This document shows, one piece after another, positions 18,140-26,544 of a DNA stretch of 64,000 nt (within the stretch, counting starts at the first letter, position 1; each line of letters starts with the position of its first letter). This DNA comes from Penaeicola halotolerans (GTDB taxonomy: Bacteria > Bacteroidota > Bacteroidia > Cytophagales > Cyclobacteriaceae), in assembly GCF_016464625.1 (NCBI RefSeq), contig NZ_JAEAGO010000001.1:744001-808000 (forward strand). Reading direction: 5' to 3'. Under the pieces are notes generated by a model. The model saw only the letters and a program-made list of their open reading frames with translations, made no database searches and had not been told where the DNA came from. The position numbers and the translations under genes were made by a program.

Positions 18140-18832
18140 ATGATACAGATATCTCAACTAAATAAGCAATACAAGACAGAAGTCGTACTAAATATAGACC
18201 AACTAGAAATCCCCGCTGGAGAATCTTTCGGCCTTGTAGGGAATAATGGTGCTGGTAAAACGACTCTTTTTAGAATTATACTAGATCTCATCAGACCAAG
18301 TGCAGGAGAAGTTTTGATCAATGGTCAAACTAATGTTAGCGATGATTGGAAGAAGTTTACTGGGTCATTTTTAGACGAACGTTTTCTAGTCGATTATTTG
18401 ACTCCAGACGAGTACTTCCAATTTGTGGCAGGACTTCATGGTTATACTGCGGCTGATTTAGATCAATACTTGAGCACTTTCGATGAGCTCTTCAACGATG
18501 AGATCAGAAATAAAAAGAAATATATCAGAGATCTCTCTAAAGGAAATCTCAAAAAAGTAGGCATAGCAGCTGCTATGATGGGAAATCCTGAACTAGTGCT
18601 ACTTGATGAGCCCTTTGAAAACCTAGACCCTAGCTCACAGATCAGACTCAAGAAAAGAATCAATCAAGAGCGCGAATCTCGTAAAGTCACTTTCTTGATA
18701 TCTAGTCATGACCTGAATCATGTCACTGAGATTTGTACGCGATTTGTGATATTGGAAAAAGGTAAAATCGTTCAAGATATCAAAGGTCAAGAAAATGCTC
18801 TGAGTCAATTAGAAGCCTATTTCAACGCTTAA
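18140..18832 (+). CDS. ABC transporter ATP-binding protein
   Basis: This 230-residue nucleotide-binding domain has Walker A GNNGAGKTT (residues 34-42), a divergent signature LSKGN (132-136) in place of LSGGQ, Walker B LVLLDEP (152-158), and a switch His in ISSHDLNH. The LSKGNxKK signature and its size are usual for single-domain exporters of the DrrA/YhaQ/CcmA type. It is the second gene of the DUF5687 operon and should sit at the cytoplasmic face of that permease. Confidence 0.92.
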   Translation: MIQISQLNKQYKTEVVLNIDQLEIPAGESFGLVGNNGAGKTTLFRIILDLIRPSAGEVLINGQTNVSDDWKKFTGSFLDERFLVDYLTPDEYFQFVAGLHGYTAADLDQYLSTFDELFNDEIRNKKKYIRDLSKGNLKKVGIAAAMMGNPELVLLDEPFENLDPSSQIRLKKRINQERESRKVTFLISSHDLNHVTEICTRFVILEKGKIVQDIKGQENALSQLEAYFNA

Positions 18833-18851
18833 TTTTATTCAGCAAATGTAT

Positions 18852-18882
18852 AATCCCTTAGAGAAATCTAAGGGATTTTTTT
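18852..18882. terminator. Strong terminator at the end of the ABC operon
   Basis: AATCCCTTAGA (18852-18862) and TCTAAGGGATT (18867-18877) are perfect 11-bp arms with a GAAA tetraloop, followed by a T-tract. The T-tract touches the stop codon of the convergent symporter gene at 18881, so the stem lies just downstream of both genes. Confidence 0.9.
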
Positions 18883-20599
18883 ATTGTTTCAGTATATGTG
18901 CTTTAGAGACACTTTGGATCAAAGCAGCTATGAGCATCACTAAAATACAGCCGATGGCATTGTACCATAGAAAGCCTATGTTGTATGAATACTTTCCTAA
19001 ATCTTCTCCATTAAACCAGTGGAGCATTAATATCAAGGCCTCAGAAATCAAAGCTGCTATAAAGACAGCTCTGCCACCAATCCACTTCATATAAAACGCT
19101 ACTAAAAAGATCCCCAAAATGGCACCATAAAATAAAGAGCCTAGTAGATTGACTGCTTGAATGAGATTTTCAAAAAGAGATGCATATGTCGCAAATAAGA
19201 TGGCAAACGATCCCCAAAGAAAAGTAAACCACTTAGAGGACTTGACATAATGTCCGTCTGAAGCTGTTTTTTTGATACTCCTTCTATACAAGTCTACTGT
19301 GGTGGTAGATCCTAGCGCATTAAGCTCAGATGCAGAAGAAGACATGGCCGCAGAAAAAATCACTGCGAACAGTAATCCTATCAGTCCTTTAGGTAAATGA
19401 TCCATCACAAATCTCATGAATACGTAATCAGTATCCCTTGTCTCGGCATTAGGGTCATTTTGGAGTACGAGTTCTTTTACCTCATCTCTGATTTGCTCTT
19501 GTGAAGCCTGATAGCTTTGGAGTTTTTCTTTGATTTGATTTACTTTCACTTCATCTTCAGCTTTGATAGCCGCTATCATTACTTGGATATCGGCTTTTTT
19601 AGCTTCAAATACTTCCCCATAAGCAGACTCAAGTCGAGTATATTCAGGCGCTAAATCACTTTCTATGAGCTTTTCAGTTTGTACCTTATTGAAGAAAACT
19701 GGAGGCTGATAGTATTGATAAAACACAAAAACCATAGCGCCTATAAAGAGAATGATAAACTGCATCGGTATTTTAAGTAAACCATTCATCAACAGACCTA
19801 ATCTACTTTCTGTCAGAGACTTACCTCCTAGATATCGCTGCACCTGTGACTGATCCGTACCAAAATATGAAAGAAATAAAAACAGTGCACCAGTAATTCC
19901 AGACCAAAAGTTATATCGATCACTGATATTAAAATTAAAATCTATGGTATCCAGCTTACCCATTTTACCAGCTACATGAAGGGCCTCACCAAATCCAATC
20001 GGCAAATACTGAATGACTAAGAAACCAGCCAAGATCATCCCACCCATCATAACAGCCATCTGTTGCTTCTGCGTGACGCTGACAGCTTTAGTCCCTCCGG
20101 ATACAGTATAGATGATTACCAAAAGACCAATTAGAACATTGGTAAACGTCAAATTCCAACCCAAGATCGTAGACAGAATAATCGATGGAGCATAAATGGT
20201 AATACCAGCCGCTAGGCCACGCTGTATCAAAAACAATAGGGCTGTCAGTGTTCTAGTCTTTAAATCAAAGCGGTTTTCTAAGAACTCATAAGCGGTATAA
20301 ACTTTCAACCTATAAAAAATGGGAATGAATGTCACCGACAAAATAATCATGGCAATAGGCAGTCCTAGATAAAACTGTAGGAATTGCATTCCGTCTTCAT
20401 AAGCCTGACCTGGTGTAGAGAGAAAAGTAATAGCACTCGCCTGAGTAGCCATGATAGATAGTCCTATCGTCCACCAATTCATTGTCTTTCCACCAGTCAG
20501 GTAGCCTTCCATATCTTGCTTCCCTCGAGTCTTATAGACCCCATAGGCTACTATAGAAAGTAAGGTACCAAAAAGTATAATCCAGTCAATATAACTCAT
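18881..20599 (-). CDS. Sodium:solute symporter (SSS family)
   Basis: This 572-residue protein has about 13-14 membrane helices. It shows SSS features: DMEGYLTGGKTMNWW after helix 1, GLSIMATQASAITFLSTPG with the sodium-site residues, and GTDQSQVQRYL in the middle. A soluble charged insert near residues 320-395 separates two helices. The substrate is probably a sugar, amino sugar or organic acid imported with sodium. The upstream genes encode a secreted PIG-L deacetylase and a DUF885 peptidase, which suggests uptake of products they release. Its start overlaps the preceding 42-codon gene as ATGA. Confidence 0.9.
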   Translation of the reverse strand: MSYIDWIILFGTLLSIVAYGVYKTRGKQDMEGYLTGGKTMNWWTIGLSIMATQASAITFLSTPGQAYEDGMQFLQFYLGLPIAMIILSVTFIPIFYRLKVYTAYEFLENRFDLKTRTLTALLFLIQRGLAAGITIYAPSIILSTILGWNLTFTNVLIGLLVIIYTVSGGTKAVSVTQKQQMAVMMGGMILAGFLVIQYLPIGFGEALHVAGKMGKLDTIDFNFNISDRYNFWSGITGALFLFLSYFGTDQSQVQRYLGGKSLTESRLGLLMNGLLKIPMQFIILFIGAMVFVFYQYYQPPVFFNKVQTEKLIESDLAPEYTRLESAYGEVFEAKKADIQVMIAAIKAEDEVKVNQIKEKLQSYQASQEQIRDEVKELVLQNDPNAETRDTDYVFMRFVMDHLPKGLIGLLFAVIFSAAMSSSASELNALGSTTTVDLYRRSIKKTASDGHYVKSSKWFTFLWGSFAILFATYASLFENLIQAVNLLGSLFYGAILGIFLVAFYMKWIGGRAVFIAALISEALILMLHWFNGEDLGKYSYNIGFLWYNAIGCILVMLIAALIQSVSKAHILKQ

Positions 20600-20724
20600 G
20601 AGTAAGAGACTTTAAACCAATATAATAGGACAATGGAAAGTATGAAACCTATCAACACCAAGAGGTACATTTGTTTCCAAGTCTTTACGAATGGCGGCTT
20701 TAAATCCTTATCTTCTATTTCCAT
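20596..20724 (-). CDS. 42-residue single-span membrane peptide coupled to the symporter
   Basis: This short gene encodes 42 residues with an acidic, lysine-rich cytoplasmic start (MEIEDKDLKPPFVKTWKQ) and one hydrophobic helix (MYLLVLIGFILSIVLLYWF). It starts 17 nt inside the end of the PIG-L gene and its TGA overlaps the symporter ATG as ATGA, so it is bracketed by coupled genes. It fills the only gap in this operon. A small accessory subunit for the symporter is the simplest interpretation; I know of no assigned function. Confidence 0.7.
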   Translation of the reverse strand: MEIEDKDLKPPFVKTWKQMYLLVLIGFILSIVLLYWFKVSYS

Positions 20725-23230
20725 TGATCGTTTGATTTTTTCCAGTCTCTATCATGTTGACAAAAATCCTAATCGCCCCAGGAACTCCGGCAGGAAGCTG
20801 CCTAAACCATGAATAACCTGTATAAATGTAATGCCCTTTTCCGTAAGGTGCGATCAAAAGCGCTCCTGACTTATCAGTCTCTCCTGGGTCATGTCCACTG
20901 AAAAATGCTTGAAAAGCACTGTCCCATTGATTGGGAAAGTAAAGTCCCCTCTCCTGCACCCAACCTTCAAAGTCGGCTTGAGTTAGTTGATTAGGCGCTT
21001 CCATAAATGGATGGTTTGGTAGTAAAAAATTTACCCTCGACTCTTCTACTGTGATCCTATCTCTAGACAATTGCAATGGAAAAGGAGCTAAATTATTCGT
21101 CACCAATCGACTATTAGTGTTGTATTGTACTATAAAGTTGCCGCCATTTCGAACATACTCAAATAGTACATCCTGCTTTTGATTTAAATACTCTACCGTA
21201 TTGTAAGCTCTTATACCAGCTATGATCGCATCATACTGACTTAAGTTAGTCAAAGTCAGGTCCTCTTCTGATAGTAAATTAACTTGATACCCGAGTTGTC
21301 TCAATACTTCTGGAACTTCATCTCCTGCACCCACTATGTAGCCTATTTTTTTTGATAAAGTGTTTACATTTACCTTAGCTACTCGAAGGGCCGAGTTAGG
21401 AAAAAACACTTGTCTTGGAATATGCGGATAATCTATTACTTCTCGTCCTCTGCTGTATTTAATACCATTGACTTCAAAGACTATTTGCATATCAGTAGTA
21501 GTTTGAACATTGTTAGCTTTTATTTTAAAAGTCTTAGTGACTGACTGGCCCTTGTCAAGTGTCACCTCATAAGAAGCTGGACTAATGTTCCAGCCAGCTG
21601 GTAATCCAATGAGATAAACTTTTCCAGTAGTAGCCTCATAGTTATTTGACACGACTACATCCACTAATTTTTCTTCTTGATCGGTAATGACTAAGAGCTT
21701 TTCTTTAAACTGAGTGGTAATCGCAGGCTCGATGCTGATCGGAAAATAAACTTCTCCATCAACTGGATCTGTGCGTTTGTATACTAGAGGTAAATCGATC
21801 ACCATAGATTGATCAGCGATTACTAATTCAACCTTAGCAGAAATAGCTGGCTTATTCTCTGCTAAGCCAAGATTTTCATATCCTTCAATCTCAAAAAAAC
21901 CATTATTGGGCGTTTCCTCCAACCAATATGGCTGGCTAATATCATAATCAGATGGTAGTATCAATGAAAGTGCTTGTTGACTAGTCACACCCTTTTTCAA
22001 AGCCAGATTACTCTCCATCTCTTTATTTAAGATAGATACTCTTTTTACCATAACCGAAGCATCATTTCTCAAAACCGCAGATAATGTCACTTGAAAAGCC
22101 GCTCCAGGAAATAGTGAAGACTCATTAGCCCTAAGCTCTATAAAGAGTCCCAATATATCTTGAATAAGCTTTTCTATCTCTTGGAGTTTCATGTCCCTAA
22201 GATATGAGCTTGGCAATTTTAAAATATTCGTTCTCACCTGAAGCAAGCCATCCAGACTTTTTTCAGGATGTAAGAAATCGTAACAAGCAATTAACTGATC
22301 TAACTGCTGACCAACAGATGACCCATTAGTTATTCGTCTCCATGAGGTATCTACCCCATCGAGATAGGACGAGTTAAAAGGCTCGCCCTTTACAAATTTT
22401 AAATTATCCCTAGTATAGTCTCTGGTCGGTGATGAGCCAAACCCTTGGCTTTTATGCATGGTGCGGCTTTTTGCGGCTATTTCAGTATATGACTGGCCTA
22501 TGAGCGGATTATAGCTGCCTACATTGAAAGAATAGTACTGTTTATTATTCAAATCTGCTGGTTCTTCTTCCCAATTATAGGTATTCCAAAAAAGTCTCTT
22601 TGGCTGCCACGGCTTTACATATTTTAATTGTTCAGGATAAGCCTTAGGATCTCCAGCCAGATCAAAAGCTTCTTCTGCAAGGATAGCAGAGGCTGTATGA
22701 TGGCCGTGATTACCTCCTGGAGTAGTATTAAACCTAGTGATGATGACATCAGGCTGAAGCTTTCTGATCATCCAGACGACATCTCCCAAAAGTTGTTGCT
22801 TATCCCAAACTCCAAAAGTCTCATCTGGATTTTTACTAAAACCAAAATCTAAAGCACGAGTAAAATACTGTTCACCACCATCAATCCTTCTAGCCTGTAG
22901 CAGTTCTTGGGTTCTGATCATCCCGAGTCGCTCTCCTATTTGAGTACCGATCAGATTTTGTCCACCATCCCCTCTTGTGAGGGCAAGATAGTTGACATTC
23001 ATCTTTTCTCCTTTAGACAAATAGGCAATCAAACGTGTATTTTCATCATCAGGATGTGCAGCTACATACAGCACAGACCCTAATGTATTCAGTTTTTTGA
23101 GTTGCTCATAGATCTCTACGGCATTAGCATTTTGTGGAGAAACTTGTGCGCTTACAGAACTTGAGTAAGCTAATAAGTAAATCAGGATTAGGCTAAGAAA
23201 GCCATTCTTGTAGTCCATAGTTAGATACAT
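20708..23230 (-). CDS. Secreted PIG-L/LmbE deacetylase with long C-terminal extension
   Basis: This 840-residue exported protein has a signal peptide ending near SVSAQ. The PIG-L domain (about 45-280) shows the zinc motif AAHPDDE and later NHGHHTASAI, as in N-acetylglucosaminyl deacetylases. A beta-rich middle (about 360-600) precedes a Rossmann-like C-terminal part (about 630-835; GIRAYNTVEYLN, VRNGGNFIVQYN) resembling a ThuA/glutamine-amidotransferase-like fold. It probably removes N-acetyl groups from extracellular amino sugars, with the symporter importing products. Met5 at 23218 is an alternative start. Confidence 0.85.
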   Translation of the reverse strand: MYLTMDYKNGFLSLILIYLLAYSSSVSAQVSPQNANAVEIYEQLKKLNTLGSVLYVAAHPDDENTRLIAYLSKGEKMNVNYLALTRGDGGQNLIGTQIGERLGMIRTQELLQARRIDGGEQYFTRALDFGFSKNPDETFGVWDKQQLLGDVVWMIRKLQPDVIITRFNTTPGGNHGHHTASAILAEEAFDLAGDPKAYPEQLKYVKPWQPKRLFWNTYNWEEEPADLNNKQYYSFNVGSYNPLIGQSYTEIAAKSRTMHKSQGFGSSPTRDYTRDNLKFVKGEPFNSSYLDGVDTSWRRITNGSSVGQQLDQLIACYDFLHPEKSLDGLLQVRTNILKLPSSYLRDMKLQEIEKLIQDILGLFIELRANESSLFPGAAFQVTLSAVLRNDASVMVKRVSILNKEMESNLALKKGVTSQQALSLILPSDYDISQPYWLEETPNNGFFEIEGYENLGLAENKPAISAKVELVIADQSMVIDLPLVYKRTDPVDGEVYFPISIEPAITTQFKEKLLVITDQEEKLVDVVVSNNYEATTGKVYLIGLPAGWNISPASYEVTLDKGQSVTKTFKIKANNVQTTTDMQIVFEVNGIKYSRGREVIDYPHIPRQVFFPNSALRVAKVNVNTLSKKIGYIVGAGDEVPEVLRQLGYQVNLLSEEDLTLTNLSQYDAIIAGIRAYNTVEYLNQKQDVLFEYVRNGGNFIVQYNTNSRLVTNNLAPFPLQLSRDRITVEESRVNFLLPNHPFMEAPNQLTQADFEGWVQERGLYFPNQWDSAFQAFFSGHDPGETDKSGALLIAPYGKGHYIYTGYSWFRQLPAGVPGAIRIFVNMIETGKNQTINGNRR

Positions 23231-23247
23231 TAATCTCTATCAGGCAA

Positions 23248-24951
23248 TTAATACTTAAATCGCCAATTAGTCTTAAAGTCAGGTGTTAATTTTTGTTCAG
23301 TCAATATCGCTCTTACAAGCTCTACAGGAATTGAATTGTTTCGTAAGATGATGTCATGAAATGCTTTCTCTGTCATTTTACCACTTGCTACAACTTCTTT
23401 TTTGAGTGCATAGAACTGCATCCCTCCGATCATATAGGCAATCTGATAAAGGGGTCCATAGTTACCCATAAAAGATCTTCTCACTTCAGCTTCTGCATTA
23501 GCTCTTTCATGGCCTACTTTGTCTACAAGCATATCTATCGATTGTTGGGGAGTCATCTGACCTAAGTGATATGACAATGAAAATATGATTCTAGCACACC
23601 TATGCATACGCCAGAAAAGCATACCCACTTCGTCTTCTGTACTTTTGGCAAATCCCTTATCCCAAAGGTTCAATTCCCAATAAAGTGCCCAACCTTCTGT
23701 CCAAAATGGCGTACTAAAAGCTCTTCTGTAAGGCTTATAGCGCTGATTCATGAATTGTTGTAAATGATGACCAGGAATCAACTCATGATGTACTACTGCT
23801 CTAGTAAAGTGTGGATTATTTCCTCTTAGGCTCATCACTTTGGCATCATGAGGCATATCATCAGTTGGGTAAGCTATCAATACTCTTTCACCTCCTAGAA
23901 AAAATGGTGCAAATAACTGTTGCTGTGGACTCATCATGTCCATTCTCCATGTTTCCTTAGCCATTTCATCGAGGGTGAGTAAATCATGATCCTCTACATA
24001 TTTAATAGCTTCTTCTGCTAGTTCGTTGACCAAAAATGGTTGCTGACCTACAGGAACATGCTTATCTTTGACATATTCCAAAGCAGCTTTCCAGTCATTA
24101 CCAAAGCCTAGCTTAGCAGAGGCTTTTAGCATTTGCTCCTCACACCAAGCAAACTCCTTATTGGCTATTTCAATCAATTCTTCTGGAGTATATGGAATAA
24201 ATTCCCTAGCCAATTGCAATTCAAGTGCTTTTCTACCTATAGGCTTTCCTATGATACCGCTTCCATCGTCTTTGAGATCCTTGTTTGAATAAAAATCCTT
24301 CAAAAATGCCTCATATGCTTTGAGTTCTTTTTCCAATACTTGCCATGGCTGATCTACCCACCAAGTGAATTCAGGATGGTAATTCATATAAAAATCAACT
24401 GCTGATTTAAGGTTTACTCTCAAATTTGCAGTCAGATCCGCTGCATGAGATGCGACAATCCATGAACCAAAGGCTTCTCCTTTCTTTAAGCTAGCTTGTA
24501 AGTCTTTGATCTGACCTACCGCTTTATGGATTTCCTCTGCGATTTGTCTTGAATTGATAGGTGCTGCCCTTCTTCTATCTTGAATGAAGTGAATCAGATT
24601 TTCAGAAAACTCGATGACATGCCTGACCTCTAAATACTCATTTCGCTTAATTGTATTTTCATCTATACTTTTATCTAGTAGATTTCTAAAAAGTACATAG
24701 TCTATTTTTTCAGTTTGTGACAAAGCATCGAAATTCATTTTATTTAAAACAGCATACCAGTCGTTATAGAGCTTATCCATCCGTGTAAAATACTCTTCAT
24801 TCAGTAAGGTATACTTGCGCTCCAATGCGCCTTTATCTGCTTGGTACTGGCTAATCAACTCATAAAGTTTAGAGTTAGCTGAGCTGGCACTCAATTGAAA
24901 ATTGGATGAAAGGCAAAAGAGAATAACAATTATCTTAAAGCAAGTCTTCAT
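23248..24951 (-). CDS. DUF885-family secreted zinc peptidase-like protein
   Basis: This 567-residue exported protein has a signal peptide and a largely helical body. HHELIPGHH near residues 388-396 is the HExxPGHH zinc signature of DUF885, a family related to carboxypeptidase-like metallopeptidases, and TPFWTEGWALYWE supplies the downstream Glu. It probably hydrolyses peptides in the periplasm or outside the cell. It leads the minus-strand cluster with the PIG-L and symporter genes. The ATG at 24951 is preferred over the TTG three codons upstream. Confidence 0.87.
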   Translation of the reverse strand: MKTCFKIIVILFCLSSNFQLSASSANSKLYELISQYQADKGALERKYTLLNEEYFTRMDKLYNDWYAVLNKMNFDALSQTEKIDYVLFRNLLDKSIDENTIKRNEYLEVRHVIEFSENLIHFIQDRRRAAPINSRQIAEEIHKAVGQIKDLQASLKKGEAFGSWIVASHAADLTANLRVNLKSAVDFYMNYHPEFTWWVDQPWQVLEKELKAYEAFLKDFYSNKDLKDDGSGIIGKPIGRKALELQLAREFIPYTPEELIEIANKEFAWCEEQMLKASAKLGFGNDWKAALEYVKDKHVPVGQQPFLVNELAEEAIKYVEDHDLLTLDEMAKETWRMDMMSPQQQLFAPFFLGGERVLIAYPTDDMPHDAKVMSLRGNNPHFTRAVVHHELIPGHHLQQFMNQRYKPYRRAFSTPFWTEGWALYWELNLWDKGFAKSTEDEVGMLFWRMHRCARIIFSLSYHLGQMTPQQSIDMLVDKVGHERANAEAEVRRSFMGNYGPLYQIAYMIGGMQFYALKKEVVASGKMTEKAFHDIILRNNSIPVELVRAILTEQKLTPDFKTNWRFKY

Positions 24952-25071
24952 AATCACCAAGATTTAGAGAAATAAAAATAAGGATAACCCAGTTCAAAAA
25001 GTTAAAATATCTATGAACGGTAAAATGAATGGCTAAAGCCCTTATTGCTTGATAAGCATAAAAGTCAGCAC

Positions 25072-25096
25072 AAAAAAAAGAGGACCTAAGTCCTCT
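25072..25096 (-). terminator. Terminator of the TonB-like gene
   Basis: On the minus strand AGAGGAC pairs with GTCCTCT (25079-25085 and 25090-25096) over a 4-base loop, followed by a run of eight Ts. It lies 25 bp past the stop codon at 25122. Confidence 0.85.
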
Positions 25097-25121
25097 AATT
25101 TAATCTAAAACAATCTAATCT

Positions 25122-25850
25122 TTAATTCTTAGCCATCAACTCCCAGCCCATTGTGTAGCATACAGTCTTTCTTATAGGCTGATCTTCCAAAGTAGCAGGA
25201 TTCCATTTTGGCATCATTGACATGATCTTAACCAATCTCTTTTCTACTTCCTTGTTTGAGTTGTCGTATATGGTAGGGTATGTCACTGTTCCGTCAGGAT
25301 TTACATCAAACGAAAAGTTTAATACAAACTTATTTTCCTTTTTTACAGGTGCTAAAAGGTAGTTTTCAAATTTAGCGATGTAGGCATCCAGAGCTTGCTC
25401 TCCTCCTGGAAATTCAGGAAGTTGTGCAAATGAATCACAAGCTATTTTATTTCCTCTAGCATCGAAACACTTACCTTCTTTTAAATCACCCAACTCATAA
25501 TACTCAGCTCTCATGATTTGACCATTCTCATGGTAAGATTCGACTAAACCATTGAGGTGTCCGAACTTAGACTCAGTCTTAAGTTTAAGATTACCATTTT
25601 CGTAGAAATAACTTATAACCTCAATAGGCTCTTCGTTTTCATTGATGTAAGAGAAGGTCTCTTGAACTTTGTTGCCATCTAAGTCATATATGACAGCAAA
25701 TTCACCATTTGCTTTTTCTTCTACTTCTTTGATGTAAGAAGCGCGCTTCTTGTTAGGAACATCATAACCGTTTCTGTCAAGAAAAATATTTTGCTGTGCA
25801 GATACAGTTAAAGTAATGAGTACGAGTCCGATAGAGAGTAAGCTTTTCAT
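25122..25850 (-). CDS. Secreted protein with MORN-like repeats and TonB-like C-terminus
   Basis: This 242-residue protein has a signal peptide (cleaved near VSAQ) and no obvious membrane anchor. Residues about 60-130 hold YwqK/MORN-like repeats (YFYENGNLKLKTESKFG, SYHENGQIMRAEYY). The C-terminal 100 residues (LPEFPGGEQALDAYI, then FDVNPDGTVTYP and MPKWNPA) resemble the TonB C-terminal domain, which contacts outer-membrane receptors. The architecture parallels the gene at 41223. Without a membrane helix it is unlikely to transduce energy itself. Confidence 0.75.
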   Translation of the reverse strand: MKSLLSIGLVLITLTVSAQQNIFLDRNGYDVPNKKRASYIKEVEEKANGEFAVIYDLDGNKVQETFSYINENEEPIEVISYFYENGNLKLKTESKFGHLNGLVESYHENGQIMRAEYYELGDLKEGKCFDARGNKIACDSFAQLPEFPGGEQALDAYIAKFENYLLAPVKKENKFVLNFSFDVNPDGTVTYPTIYDNSNKEVEKRLVKIMSMMPKWNPATLEDQPIRKTVCYTMGWELMAKN

Positions 25851-26209
25851 ACGATCTGAAAACTTTTATTTTTTTTCAATTCTTAATGATCCAAAGTTAA
25901 TACCAATTACGTAGATAATAATGCATTTCATATACAAATTTTTACAGGACAAATATGTCCATTTTGTACTTTTCCGCTGCTAATCATCTTAAATGATTCC
26001 TTAAGGATCATTTATATATAATTTTTCTAAGAATTAGTCTTTGAAATTAATTTTCAGTTAAACCACTTAAACTGAGTTCAATAGATTTTTTTAGGGTATG
26101 AAAGTCAGATATTCGTATTTAAAGCGTATAAAAAATTGATAAATATCAAGAATAGCAATACGTAACAGGCTTAAATTAAAAGCTTTAGAGAAGATAAAAC
26201 GCATAAAAA
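25851..26209. other. AT-rich gene-free interval
   Basis: This 359-bp stretch lies upstream of the TonB-like gene and downstream of the tRNA terminator. It has no plausible gene. It contains GGACA-AATA-TGTCC (25947-25960) and a longer inverted repeat at 25991-26013, either of which could be a regulatory site for the gene starting at 25850. Confidence 0.4.
25991..26013. repeat. Inverted repeat centred on CCTTAAGG
   Basis: AAATGAT and ATCATTT flank the palindrome CCTTAAGG with a single extra T on the left side, giving nearly symmetrical arms of 11 bp. It lies 141 bp upstream of the TonB-like start. It is not followed by a T-tract. Confidence 0.4.
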
Positions 26210-26236
26210 AAAAGGATAGTCGAAAACTATCCTTTT
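26210..26236 (-). terminator. Terminator of the tRNA-Thr transcript
   Basis: AAAAGGATAGT (26210-26220) and ACTATCCTTTT (26226-26236) are perfect 11-bp arms with a CGAAA loop; on the minus strand the stem is followed by a long T run. It begins 9 bp beyond the 3' end of the second tRNA-Thr. Confidence 0.88.
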
Positions 26237-26244
26237 GATGATGG

Positions 26245-26317
<73 letters not shown>

Positions 26318-26341
26318 GATACTATAAGAAGATTTAAAAAG

Positions 26342-26414
<73 letters not shown>

Positions 26415-26544
26415 GTTAATAAATCTTTTTTTGATTTGACCTTTGTGTCAAATGCGAGTGCAAATATAGATTTTGAGCTTAAGATATCAAATAATACTGC
26501 TCAAAAAATCAGCATTATTTGATATCAGTATCATTTTCAAGGGA

